Assembly (NCBI GenBank): GCA_024500155.1
Contig: CM044876.1
Coordinates: 8,747,001-8,811,000, forward strand
Source of the DNA: Chenopodium formosanum
Lineage: Eukaryota > Streptophyta > Magnoliopsida > Caryophyllales > Amaranthaceae
Length of the DNA stretch: 64,000 nucleotides
Direction: 5' to 3'
The translations under genes and the position numbers were made by a program. Each line of letters starts with the position of its first letter. Positions within the stretch are counted from its first letter, which is position 1. A model generated the notes under the pieces. It did no database searches, was not told the DNA's origin, and saw nothing but the letters and a program-made list of their open reading frames with translations. Below, one piece after another: positions 47,680-59,516 of this stretch.

Positions 47680-48190
47680 CTAGATAGGTACCCGCATGTT
47701 GCACGGTGGTGATAAGTAAATTTTTTATATTTCTTTTATGTCTTTTATTGTTAATAACTTTTTAACATGACTCGATTCGTATGTTTTTTTTTAAAAAAGT
47801 TTGTTTATAAATACAAATTCTTTTTTGATGGTTATAATTTTTTTTTTTTTAACATTTAATGGTTATGATTTAATGATACATCATAATATTTTTTATGTTA
47901 TTGAAAATATACTAAAATGATTGTTAGACAAAATATATTTAACATTGAATTATCTAATTAACTTATACGTTTATAAAGGAAATGTCAAAGTCAAGCTTTA
48001 GATTTTTAGTTTTATACCTACTTGATCCTAATTTCTGGCAAGTAAAATGAAAAGGCAAAAAAAAAAAAAAAAAAAAAATAATGACATCATATGTGAATTT
48101 GGAGGGAAATTTTTTAATGAGAACTTGACACATAAAACATTTTATGAATTGATGACATCAGCATGTTTTATTTTAGTATTAGTTAATAGA
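47680..48190 (-). mobile_element. Non-autonomous Helitron in the NB-LRR promoter
   Basis: On the minus strand it begins TCTATTAACTAATACTAAAA after an A (plus-strand right edge 48190). It ends ccgtgcaacatgcgggtacctatCTAG followed by T. These ends match the other Helitrons in the window. Its 3' end lies 203 bp from the receptor's ATG. Confidence 0.65.
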
Positions 48191-48513
48191 TTTTTTTTTT
48201 TAGGAATAATGCATGGTTCACAAGCATTTGTAGTTAAACATCAATATATCTTGGATAAGATTTTTCTTTGAAGTAATAATATGAGGCTAAGATGTCGATC
48301 ATGCATTCCTTAGGAATTAGGACGTATTTTTGTTAACTTATACAGTAATATGCAAGTATTTCTTACCTACTTGTATTTAATTCACTACCAAACAAGCCAC
48401 AAGGTATTGATCTTATTTTTATAATTTTTCAACTTCTCGTTCCTTATCCAAACCTCAATTTCCCAAAATCGTAATCTGTATTTTCATATATGAAACACCC
48501 CTTACGAAACTAA

Positions 48514-48742
48514 GGGCTTGTTTGGCATTGTTTTTTGTTTTCAGTTTCCAGTTTTTTTGAAAACAAAAAACCAAAAACAGGAAACAAGAAAAAGGTGTTT
48601 CCACTTTTTTGTTGTCAATTTTCATAATTATCATGGTTTTAATAAGTTTGACTAATTTTTGATTCATTATGTCACATATATCGTATGATTTTAAAAAACA
48701 AAAAACCAAAAAACATAAAACCACAGTGATGCAAACGAACCC
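48514..48742. mobile_element. Tourist-like MITE
   Basis: The ends gggcttgtttggcat and atgcaaacgaaccc are inverted, and taa flanks both sides (48511-48513, 48743-48745), as in PIF/Harbinger MITEs. The inner repeat includes gttttttgttttc / aaaaaacaaaaaac. Confidence 0.75.
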
Positions 48743-48850
48743 TAATATTCTCACTTTCCTTTGTTTTTTTTACTGTAATAAAATTTACTCAATGGTGTAA
48801 TTTTGCTGTCTTAAGGGTGGAATTTTTTTTTTTTTTTCTTTTAAATATTA

Positions 48851-49232
48851 CTCCCTCCGTCCCTAAATTACATTCCTCCATCTATTTTTGGTATTCCAAA
48901 ATTACATTCCTCCTTTCTATTTTTGGTAAGTTTTTTTCAATAAATCAACTCTTTTTTTTTTGTATTATATTTAATGTTTTCTCACTCATCCTTACCTAAT
49001 CTCAATCATAATTCTTGTGTCAATTACAATGAATATGATTGGTTAAAAATTTTAGAAGCATGTGATTGGTACTTTTTTTTTTTTGCAAAGGATTGATGAC
49101 ATATCATAAGTAATAACTAATCTATCTTTGTACTTCTCATTGCATTATCTAATTATTGTTATTTGTCTTATTCTTCACTCCTTAATTCCCGTGTAAATTT
49201 CCAAAGAAGAATGTAATTTAAGGACGGAGGGG
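48851..49232. mobile_element. Stowaway-like MITE, 'attacattcctcc' family, copy 2
   Basis: 382 bp, homologous along its length to 11164-11548, with flanking TA (48849-48850, 49233-49234). It is more diverged at the right terminus (cggagggg). Confidence 0.82.
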
Positions 49233-49234
49233 TA

Positions 49235-49934
49235 GAGTACAAAGAAAGTCACATTTTTTATTTTTAATTTTTTTTTATTGTTTTTATATTATTTTTTTTT
49301 TGAAACTTTAACATGTCTGGAAGTAGTTTTGATTACATAAACCTACAATAAAATCGAAGATGATACTACGTATGAACAAATAAAGCCACAAAAATCGACG
49401 CTAAAACTAAGAAACAAACCCACAAAAACCACAATTGAATTGAACGAACATATACACCCATAAATGAAATCTCATAAACGAAAATTCGTTGTATATACCT
49501 TGAAAAGAAATTCGAGCAATCAACCACAAGGAAGCGACATGCAAGATGAAAATGGGGAAAACGCAAACAGCCACTTAATTTATCGCCGCCTGAAGTTCGA
49601 GCAACCAGCCACCGCCGCCTTCGCCTACTTCCTTTCATAATTGTCAAGTACTTTTGATTAATTTATGGCTTCAAAATTAGAGAATTAGGGAAAACGTGAA
49701 TTGGGGAAAATGGAGAGTTTGAAGTTTTTGAGATTGATTAATTGAAATTGCTTAATTGAAGTAACATAAATTGATAGTAAGAGAACTGGGGAAAACGTGA
49801 ATTGGGGAAGAATGGAGAATTGGAAATTAAAATTTTTAAACATTAGTACCTTCTTCGTTTATGTCATCATTTTTATTTTCTTTTTTTCTATTAAACGGTA
49901 ACATGTTGTACTAGGTTACTTATGGGTTAATTAG
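49235..49934. other. Intergenic, no gene seen
   Basis: The 93-codon minus-strand frame at 49366-49647 shows no family similarity. A gaactggggaaaacgtgaattgggg-like phrase occurs twice (49690-49710, 49785-49808), a small local duplication. Confidence 0.5.
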
Positions 49935-50071
49935 GGGCATGTTCTCATACGTTGAAATTCAGTTCACTTCAGCTCCTAATTTCCTTCACTTAGTAAATAT
50001 TCATTTCATTTCATTTCAGTTCAGCTCAGTTCAGTTAAGCTCAGCTGAGCTCAGTCAATGAGAACAGGCCC
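49935..50071. mobile_element. Tourist-like MITE with CAGTT repeats, copy D
   Basis: The ends gggcatgttctcat and atgagaacaggccc are inverted. The interior has cagttcagctc-type repeats. Flanks are tag/taa, an imperfect duplication. Confidence 0.7.
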
Positions 50072-50559
50072 TAAGTATCCTCTTTGAAACTTCTCAAACT
50101 TCAGTACCAGTTGAAACTTTTGGCAAATTTCAGTACCTTCAAGTGTTATTTACTCCATTTTCTTCCCTTCTATTTCGTATTTACAATCAGTGTGAAAATT
50201 GGTAAAAATAATTCGAATATTAGGCCGTTTGCTTTAAATTATTCTCAACCATAAGTTATTTATAAATTATCCAATTTTAGTCGGTTATTCATCACTTGGG
50301 CCTATTAAAGAAATGCATACTAAAGTTTGGATTATTTAAAAATGACATATGATTGGATTATTTTTACCACTTTTTTCTAAATAAAATCTGAAGTTAAATG
50401 ATTAAATTTTAGTGGGACAACTGATCAAAACTTGAGAAGTGCCAAACTTAGCAAAATGGAGGCCATCATAGCCAGTGTGTGGTTTGTGGTTCCTACAGGC
50501 GTCAGTACCTTACTTCATCGTACAGACGTTTTGCGAAAAAGAACATGTTATACAAATGT

Positions 50560-53300
50560 TGTAATCCCCCGTATTTATAAATATATTATAAATGAATTTT
50601 TATTTTATTTATAATATTTATGTGTGTTTTTCCGGGATTTAAGTTTTAAAGTTCCAAATTATTTTTGGGTTGATGATTGATTTTGTTCTAAAAGGATTTT
50701 TAATTGTCCATTCTACATTTATGCAATACATATTAACAAAGCTAGTCCATTTCATTTATCAAATTGGCCCATTAATTTTATGAGGCCCAATCTTAAAACT
50801 AATCCTACACCACTTTCTCTCATATAAATACCCCATACATCCCCAAATTTTTCCCCACACAAAAAAGGTTAGTATTTTTACTTACTCCTTTATTTTATTT
50901 TTCTTTTCTTTTTCCTTTTTCTTTTTTTTTTTCTTCCTTTCTTTTCCTTTTCTTTTTTTTTCTTTCCTTTCTTTTTCCCCTTATTCCTCCTTCACGTGAG
51001 AACTTTCTCACTCTCCACTGCCGCCAACTGCTGTTGCCGCCGCCCGCCGCCGGCGACCCACCAGCGGCCCAGCCGTGGCCCACCATGGCTGCCCCTTTCC
51101 TCCTCCTTTTATTTTTGCTCTACTATCTTGTTTATTATTAAATTATTTTGGGTTTGTTTTTGTAGTATAAAGATTATATTTTTAGCATCGAATTCATGTT
51201 TTTAATAGTTTAAAGTATTAATTTCAAATTATAATTGTTATTATAATTTTCAGATTTTATGAATTATAAACCTAGAGTTTCAATTTATTTAAATTGGGAT
51301 TTTAGGGTTCTTATGATCAATTTATTTGGGGCTTTTGTTTCTATTGTATTTATAATGATTAATTAACCATAAAAACATGTTTTAAAGGAAGTTTTAAGGA
51401 CTTTTAATGTAAATTATATTGCTGGAAATTTTTGTAAGTATTAATTTATTGTTGTTGGTTGTTTTCTAGGAAGTGATTATTACTTAGGAGACTTTTAAGT
51501 GATTAAAAGTGGCTCAAAGGATTGTTTACAAGAGGTACGTACATGTCTACTTCGTTGCAAGTAGTATCATGTTTAGGTACCAAAAAGGAAAGAACTTAGG
51601 GCCTGTTCACATTTACTTAATTTCAGTTCAGTTCAGTTCAGTTCAGTTCAACTCTAATCAGTTCAGTTCAGTTCCAATCAGTTCAGTTCAGTTCAGTTCA
51701 GCTGTTAATTTCCCTCTCACATAAAATATTCATTTCAGCTCAATTCAGTTCAGTTCAGTTCAGTTTAGTTCAGTTCAGCTCCAATCAGTTCAGTTCAGTT
51801 CAGCTCAGTTCAGTAAATATGAACAGGCCCTTAGTTTCATGATTAGAGAACACTTGGATGGAAATTGTTTGGTTATATATTTAATTAATTCATGTATTTA
51901 TGTTTATGAGACATGTTTTGGTGAATTAATTATGCTTGTATGGAATTATGGATGCAAGTATGTGGAATTATATTGGATTAAATGTTTGTATGGAATGTTG
52001 ATACAAACATATTTTATTGGATTGGTTTGTTAACCACATTTGGATTATTAAAGGATTGGAAATGAATGGTTTAAGTGGAATGAATTTATTAATTATTCCA
52101 CAAGGTTATTATTTATTTATTACTCAATCATGACTTATTAGTATGTTGAGTAAAGGTGGATTAAGCCGAAATGGCTAGGTGGGTTGACTATGTTCAACAA
52201 TTTTGGATAATTTGGAAGTTTAATAGAATTAAAAGTTAATTTGTGATGTGATCACCATTGTCCTAAATAAGATTAAAAAATGAATTGATGTATGATTGTT
52301 ATGTATGGTCTTCTTGATTGAGTCGACTATTAATTAAAATTGTAATCACGTAAAGTGAAACATGGGTGAGCAATAAAACTCTGGAAAGCGTGCACTTCTA
52401 GAGTATTGACAATTATGGGTTGGGGTACACGGTGGTAGCCCGTGGCTTTTCAAGGCTTGTTTGATCAACATGTCCTCTTCTCTTTTGGTATTTACATTTT
52501 ATTTTATAATGAAAGTTAGATGGGATCCTAGACTAACTTTGTGAGAATGGAGTCGCGCCCATTTTTGCATCGCGCTAAACTTTTATTTCAAATGGTCATT
52601 TGGGATCAAAATGATTTGGTGGATTGGACAACCTCGTCTATTGCTTACTCCAAATTAAATTAATTGGATTAAATATATAGAGTCAAGTGATTGGATTTGT
52701 TTAGTGAGTATGTTGAGTCAATTGAATTGTCTAAGTGTGGAGTCTTGATTAATGAATTCGTATTGTATGTTTATTGACTTTAATTAGTTGAGTATTTTAG
52801 GTTTTGTGCGTTGTAGCTTGTATGTACTCAGCTTTGCTAATTGCGTGCTTTTGTGTGTGTTTTCTTTTGGTCATGGCCTTCGCCTTTTAATGACCCTGTG
52901 ATGATCCAATTATTACACTTGTATTATTGGGGAGCAGTATTGCACAGGTTAGCTTGATGATGTGAAGTTCGGGATTTGACAATCGCATTGTCAAGGGATG
53001 GTGTGATTGAGTGTATTCGTTCTTTGTGTCGAACTTATTTGTGCTTGGCTATTTCGTTTATGTTTTGGGATTTTGAATATTGATTTGGTTTTAAATAAGG
53101 GCCTTTATGGTTCCAATTTGTAAGCTTTGACTTATTCGTTTTCTAAACTATGTTATTTTAAAGACTTAAGTTTGATTTTCCGCTGCGATACTTTGATAAA
53201 GCCTTAACGTTTTAACACGTGGCAGTAACATGTCAATGGTTCTCCACTGTTTTATTTAAAGTAAGTGGTTTGTAAAAGGGAGAATTATTGGGGTGTTACA
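50560..53300 (+). mobile_element. Solo LTR (2.7 kb), probably Ty3/gypsy type
   Basis: The sequence begins TGTAATCCCCC and ends GGGGTGTTACA, a short inverted repeat with TG...CA boundaries. It is flanked by the 5-bp duplication aatgt (50555-50559, 53301-53305). tataaatacccc near 50824 would be the U3 TATA box. The central part is CT-rich then GC-rich (50900-51095). No internal retroviral genes or second LTR occur, so it arose by LTR-LTR recombination. A 232-bp Tourist-like MITE is nested in it. The lineage assignment is a guess from LTR length and ends. Confidence 0.82.
51599..51830. mobile_element. Tourist-like MITE with CAGTT repeats, copy E (nested)
   Basis: The ends gggcctgttcacatttact and agtaaatatgaacaggccc are inverted, with tta on both sides (51596-51598, 51831-51833). 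Most of the interior is long runs of cagtt/cagctc, the longest such tract in the family. It lies within the solo LTR. Confidence 0.85.
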
Positions 53301-53305
53301 AATGT

Positions 53306-54113
53306 TTGTTTAAAAAAAATGCAAATTAAGATCATACAGACGTAGTAAAGAGAACGCACTATTAAAATGTACTAAACATATACCTTAAGTAAAAAAAAAC
53401 TATTTGCACCAAAAAAGAGTAAAAAGAATATATGTCCATGTTTTTTTTATTGTTTGTGTAATGTACTTTTACTTGCATTGTGATGTAATGTTCATTGCTT
53501 ATTATGTAATGTTCTTTGAATTTTGTTTTTAAATTATGGTGGGTACATATAAAAAGGTACATTACATAATAAGCATAATTTAAAGACAAAATTCAATTTT
53601 GAAGTGTTTGAAATTCGTGAAAGGAGGGGAAAGGGGAAGGGTTTTTGAGGTGTTTGGAGAAGGAATGGGAAGGATGGTTGACAAGGGTGGGGCGGCTGGA
53701 AAGGGAAGTGTGGACGGGGAGGGTAGGTGGTCGGAAATAGGGGGCTTGAATTCATGGAGGGAAAGGGAAGAATAAGGAGAAAAAAGGGGGAAAATTAGTT
53801 TTAAAAAAAATGAAAAATACTTTATGGATAATTGAAAACACGACACGTGGCTGGTGACATGATGTTTAAGGTCAAGCGATTTGTTTAGCAAAAAAAAAAA
53901 GAACACCCCTCAAAGGTTGGATTATTCATGAATAATCCAATATTTGGATTAATAGATTTGAATGGCCAAATGATTGGATAATTTAAATCAATTTTTCCTT
54001 TTTTCTATACTACGTGCTTATAAAGCTCTATACTACGGATATGATAAGAGAGTTTTGTAATCACTTTTAAGAGCCAGTAAACATATATTTTCATATAGTT
54101 TACTATACAATAG
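53306..54113. other. Between two solo LTRs
   Basis: An inverted repeat tgcttattatgtaatgt / acattacataataagca spans about 53496-53576 and may be a small foldback element. A G/A-rich stretch (53615-53790) follows. No gene was recognised. Confidence 0.5.
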
Positions 54114-54118
54114 TTGCA

Positions 54119-54905
54119 TGTTGGAACATTTATAGATAAATGTGCTTATGAGTTCATATATGAAGTTTATATTATGCTAGGTGTTGAGGAGGATTAGTAT
54201 AATGATTATACTTAGAGGTATAACAAAGCAAAATGTATAAAAGTGACAAAACAAGGCAAAATTGACATATTTGTGCTTCGCCCTGGCTGCCAGGGCAATC
54301 TTGCCATGTAGGGCGAGCACGAGTAAAAATGGTCAATTATCTCAATTTCATTGAGATGTTGCTCGCGCCCGGTAGGGCTCCTTTGCCCGGTTTGTCAGGG
54401 CGAAGGGGGTTTGTCAGTTTTTACATGTTTTACAAAAGTGTTGCTCGCGCGCGCCCGGTAGGGCTCAATTGCCCGGTCTGACCGGGCGGAGTTCAAAACT
54501 GACGGTTTTTGCCAGTTTTGAGCGTATTGCTTTGTGAACGGACATATCCGTTGGATGTTAACTACTCTTCATATAAACTCTATAAATAGGGGTTTGTATG
54601 ACATATATGATGTGGAGAAAGGATGAGAAAAGAGATTATCATTTAACTTGCTTCTTTTGAGAGAATTTATCTATAGTAATTTCTCTTAATTGGTTTTACA
54701 AACACTTGTTCACAAACTTCTTGTAGATTCATTTTGAAAAACAACCAAAATCAATTGTCTCTTCTTTGTATCCCAATAGTTATATCGTGTTAACCCTGTT
54801 GTTTCGTAGAGGGTCGATAATAAACTATTAGGAAAGCGGCTATGATACGTGCCTAGAAGAAATATCCGGTCCCTCTTGTTCGTTCCTCCAAATTTTGTTC
54901 TAACA
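54119..54905 (+). mobile_element. Solo LTR (787 bp), Ty1/copia-like ends
   Basis: It begins TGTTGGAACA and ends TGTTCTAACA and is flanked by ttgca on both sides (54114-54118, 54906-54910). A TATA box ctataaatagg lies near 54577. A GC-rich segment repeats tgctcgcgc...ccggtagggctc twice (54360, 54441). No internal region or second LTR is present. Confidence 0.85.
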
Positions 54906-54910
54906 TTGCA

Positions 54911-56116
54911 TATTAGGTTATACTTTTATTTAATATAAACATATACTTCGTATTTCATACTTGTATAGTTTAGTATACATTAGTTGTCATACTTTTATTT
55001 GCATTTATTCAGTTCTTGATTAAAGGTTTTATCTTTGATTCTTTGCTTGTTTTGTTTCGAAAATAAAGGTTGGTGTTTCCTTCACCAAATTTCTGGTTTT
55101 AAGGGATTTATTGTGTGGATAATTAGATAGGAGTACCCCGCCAATTCCACAGTGAATCTACCTTAGATTTCATCCTGTATTGATCATTTATGAAAAGTGC
55201 TAGAAGCATCCCAACAAGGGAGCAATAATTAGTTTGTTGGAAGCCCATTTTGTTGCGAAATAACTCAAATAAGTAGAAGAAAATAAAGCAGAGAAGTAGT
55301 GCGGACTGCGGAGTATTTATTTGGTTTGTCTAACGTGTGTCCATGGTCAAGACACATATTAAGTTACGAAAAATAATTACTCCTTAGTTTATCTGTTTTC
55401 TTTTAAATACAATTTTATTTTTGCCATGATTTATATAAAAAAAAAAAAAAAATTGATTAGAGTAGGTAAAAGACTACTTTATCACAATAATTTTAACATT
55501 AAAATTAGAGAAGGCTATGAGCCTATGACAGTGTTTTTATTTTTTAATATTTTTTTTAACACCGAAATCACAGATCTTGTTGTGTTGTTCATTACAAAAA
55601 CTGGATCAAAACATCACATTTTTTTTTTTTTTTTTTTGAAACCGATCAAAACATCACATATCTACTAGTCATTCAGTATATATGACAGTCTGTGCTACAA
55701 CTTGTACTTGCTTGTGTCCTTTTCATGCATTTGCCCATGAGATCTTATTAGAAGACGACTTTAATACGGATAGGGGTTTGTTTAAGTGAACCCACATTTA
55801 CTTAGTAACACCTGCATTAATAAGTAAATTGATTGTTTACTTCAATTAAGGGGTGTGTTCTTTTCTTGAGAATTTGTTATTAGACCAAATTAGATATGAT
55901 CAGACTCAAGACATTTTGAGACGGAGTGATTAATTATTCTCGATTTAAAATAAAAATAAATAAATAAATAAATAAAATAATAAAAAAAAAGTTATGCTCG
56001 CAAGTCGCAATATAAGTTAAATTTTTGGGCTGGGACCAGGCTTCATGTTACTGTCTTTAGCCCATATTCAGCCATGATCCTTTATTAAATATACAACTTC
56101 CTCCGTGTTATAATAA
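54911..56116. other. Intergenic, no gene seen
   Basis: A and T runs at 55437-55452 and 55619-55637, and an (AAAT)n stretch near 55950-55980. No gene was recognised. Confidence 0.6.
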
Positions 56117-56487
56117 CTAGTTGAGCCATCGCGCGCGATAGCCCAATAAACACGAATGGACTGTTGTTATTAATTTTAATTTATATTTGATGTATTACTA
56201 ATTCGATTTATTTGTAGGTTGGGTTATGGGTTTAGTTATGAAAATTGATGTTAAATTCTTTATGCGCATGGTAGCCCAATAAAGTAGAACCGAGTATTGA
56301 TAATTCGTAGTGTAAGCAAATGAGTGATAGTAATTGCTATAGTTATTGTTCGAAATATTGGTATTGTGAAGAAAGAAAAAAGGTGCTTTATAATTAGCAA
56401 AAGCGTGGAGAAAATATAAAAGGAACTTTCAAAGCATAATATGAATATATCTAGCTAAATAAAACTCAAGTATTAAAGTTTGATAGA
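56117..56487 (-). mobile_element. Probable Helitron; 3' end clear, 5' end tentative
   Basis: On the minus strand a strong palindrome (gggctatcgcgcgcgatggctc) is followed by aaCTAG and then T, the Helitron 3' signature. The candidate 5' end TCTATCAAACTTTAATACTT after an A lies at 56487. Confidence 0.45.
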
Positions 56488-56925
56488 TAGGTATTCATAT
56501 AAACTGCAAAGGGAATTTCGAAATAAATTACCATAATAAATAACAATTAAAAAAAAAAATATGTCCAGTTTTCTATAGAATAATTATGGACTATTTTCCT
56601 CTTATTTTTTCAAGATTTTTTAAGGGTATCAAGCATTAAAACTCAAACAAAATATCATATCTGCATGTAATAGTGAAAGGTAAGAACAAAATTCATCTAT
56701 CAAGAGTGACATTGATTGTATTCAGCCATACACAGTGCAATACTACAATGCATATACATGACAGAATGATAACTGATATTATTGGATGGTTCAATACATT
56801 CGTGAATGACAATTAAACAGCTTAAGTACCTTTTCTAAGTAGCAAATAAATAGTAGTATAAATAATTGAAAGCGATAGGATACACATTTTTCTCAACTAT
56901 TCTATATATAGCATTGATAAACCAA

Positions 56926-57107
56926 CACTACTAGAAAACAGCTTAATTCAGACGGAACCGTTCCGACGGACAAGAAAATCCGTCGTAAAGTACGAAATTT
57001 CCGACGGAATTAAAATCCGTCGTAATATATGGGCTTTCCGACGGATATTTCCGTAGGAAATTACTTTTTCCGACGGATTTTTAGTCCGTCGGAAATTTCC
57101 GTCGGAA

Positions 57108-57138
<31 letters not shown>

Positions 57139-58397
57139 TCAACCCTAGAATAACACTCCTCTCTTTTCCGCCTCTTCTCCTCCTTATCTTTCCTCTTCTC
57201 TCTCCTCCCCTTCTCTTTCTCTGAATCTCACTCCCCTTCTCTTTCAATTCGTTCTCACTCCTCTCTCTGATTCTCTTTCAATTCGTTCTCTTTCAATTCG
57301 TTCTCACTCGTTCTCCTTCTTTCGTTCTCTGAATCTCACTCGTTCTCCTTCTCTATCTCTCCTCTACTCTACTTTCCCCTCAAATCTCCCACCATAGCCG
57401 CCATCAACAACGAACAACACCAACATCAACAACACCATCGCCGGCATCAACATCAACAATAATATTCATCTATTTCGCCCTTACTCTCTCTCTTCATGCT
57501 TAAAACAAAGGTTTTTGGGTCAAATTCGACCATGAAAACTCTAGATCTAGAGTTTTTATGGTCGAATTTGGCCTCTTAAACCCAATTTCGAGGTTATGTG
57601 TGGTCTAATTAAGGTATGTATTTTGTTTTTTTCAATTTTGATTTTATTTTGTTGTTTTATTGGAATTTTTTTTTACAATTTATGGTGGTGGTGGGTGGTG
57701 GCTGTTGGATGGAGACCGTATTTGTGGGTTTTATTTTGTTGTTTTATTTCGTTTTTTTCAATTTTGATTTTAATTTTTTTTTATTTTTTTGTTAAATTCT
57801 GGATTGTGATGATTTTTGGTGGTGGCTGTGGTGATTTTTGGTGGTGGCTGTGGTGATTTTAGGTGGGTGGTGGGGTGGTAAATATGGTTAGGTGGCGGTG
57901 GTGGTTGTAGGTGGGTAGTGGGGTGGTGGATCTGGTGTAGGTGGCTGGTGGGTAGGGTTCTGGTGTGGGTGGTGATACGGTTGGTGGGGTTGGGTGTGGG
58001 TTAGGTGACTTGGTGAGTTGCTGGTTGTGTGAGGTGGGGGTAGGTGGTGAGGGGTGACGGCTTGCGGTGGCGTTGGCTGGTACAGCGTGGCGGTGGCTTT
58101 TTTTTTGTTTTTTTAAAGAATTTTCCGACGAAAATTCCGTCGGGCATTTACGACGGAATTCAATTCCGTCGGAATTTTACGAGGGACTTTGCCGTGCTTG
58201 AAAATGTTCTCGGCGGACTGAAATCCGTCGGAAAACCCATTTACGACGGAAATTCCGTCGGAAAAGGGTGTTTTTACGACAACAACTTTTCCGACAACCG
58301 ATTACGAAGAAATTCCGTCGCAAATGGGTTTTGCGACGGAAAACAAGGTGTTTCCGACGAAAAATTTCCGTCGCAATCAACCTGTTTTCTAGTAGTG
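56926..58397. mobile_element. Non-autonomous CACTA element
   Basis: The ends CACTACTAGAAAACAG and CTGTTTTCTAGTAGTG are perfect inverted repeats, flanked by the 3-bp duplication caa (56923-56925, 58398-58400). Both subterminal regions carry many copies of ttccgacgga / tccgtcgg in both orientations, as expected for CACTA transposase binding. The 1.1-kb interior is CT-rich (57150-57370), then GGT-rich (57680-58090), with no transposase. A 50-bp palindrome lies at 57521-57570. Confidence 0.92.
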
Positions 58398-58400
58398 CAA

Positions 58401-59469
58401 ATAGACATCGCCAAAAATCCTCATACAAAACAATCATCCGATTAAGATGGAAATTTTGAATCGCCTCTCAAAATCACAAGATAGAAGAGTACTAAACTAC
58501 TCATACTATAATATTAGTAGGTGATTTACACAAGTCCTCGGGTAAAAAAAAATCCAACTATTCCTGAGAAAGAAAAAAAACATATGTAGAATAGGTAAGA
58601 AAAATTTAACCCAAAATGAAACATTTTCAACACCTGCAAATCTGCAATAATCTACACTATTCATAAAATAAATTAATTACCAAATACGAAAATTATGCAA
58701 TACTCAGATGTTCACTAAACAATTCCTACGCAGTGTACATTAAATTATCTAATTAGAGCCACATTTAAGGGTATAGACAAACAAGCACCCATGGTTCAAC
58801 TTTTAAAATTGATACAAAGCTTATTCATTATTCTACACACCCCTCTACTACACGACATATTAACAAGACTTTCAAGGACACATGATAAAACATTCATATG
58901 AATTCCAAGTATAAGCCAAGCAAGCATACAACACAATCAACTTTCCACAGTACACTCCTTAACAACATTGACTAATGAATGTCTAAGTCTAATATACATA
59001 ATACCCCTAAACAGAATACAGTTACATATGATTGTATAACAACTATTTACACCTATGCTTTCCTAGGATCACCGGAGGATTATCAAATATCTAATTGATG
59101 AATTGAGCATAACAAGCCAACAAGAATATACATGATATCCATCTTCCATAGTAAAACACCTATTATAAACACATATCAAATCTATCCTTTTATGTACAGC
59201 AAAAAAGACCAGAGAGCAAGAAGAGGACTCGGCTTATGGAAGGCGATATAACAGAATGGTCATCAAGGTACGACAGGCATCATTTAGATTCTACTCATTC
59301 TCATTTCCTTCTTTTACTTCTAATTCTAACTCCAACCTTTTGTTTAAAATTTTTCACTCCATTTCCTTCCACCCTCTCTCTCTCTCTCTTTCTCTCTCTT
59401 GCTCATCTATCTTGCTCTCTCTGTCTCTCTCTCTCTCCCTCAACTAATCTAGTTTCACACTACCTTCCC

Positions 59470-59516
<47 letters not shown>

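Noticed and set aside
53534..53906. Pro/Ser-rich minus-strand frames
   Set aside because: They come from a G/A-rich low-complexity stretch with no family match.
58044..58445. 133-codon frame rich in Arg/Asp/Gly
   Set aside because: A translation of the CACTA subterminal ttccgacgga repeats that runs past the element's end; no protein is likely.
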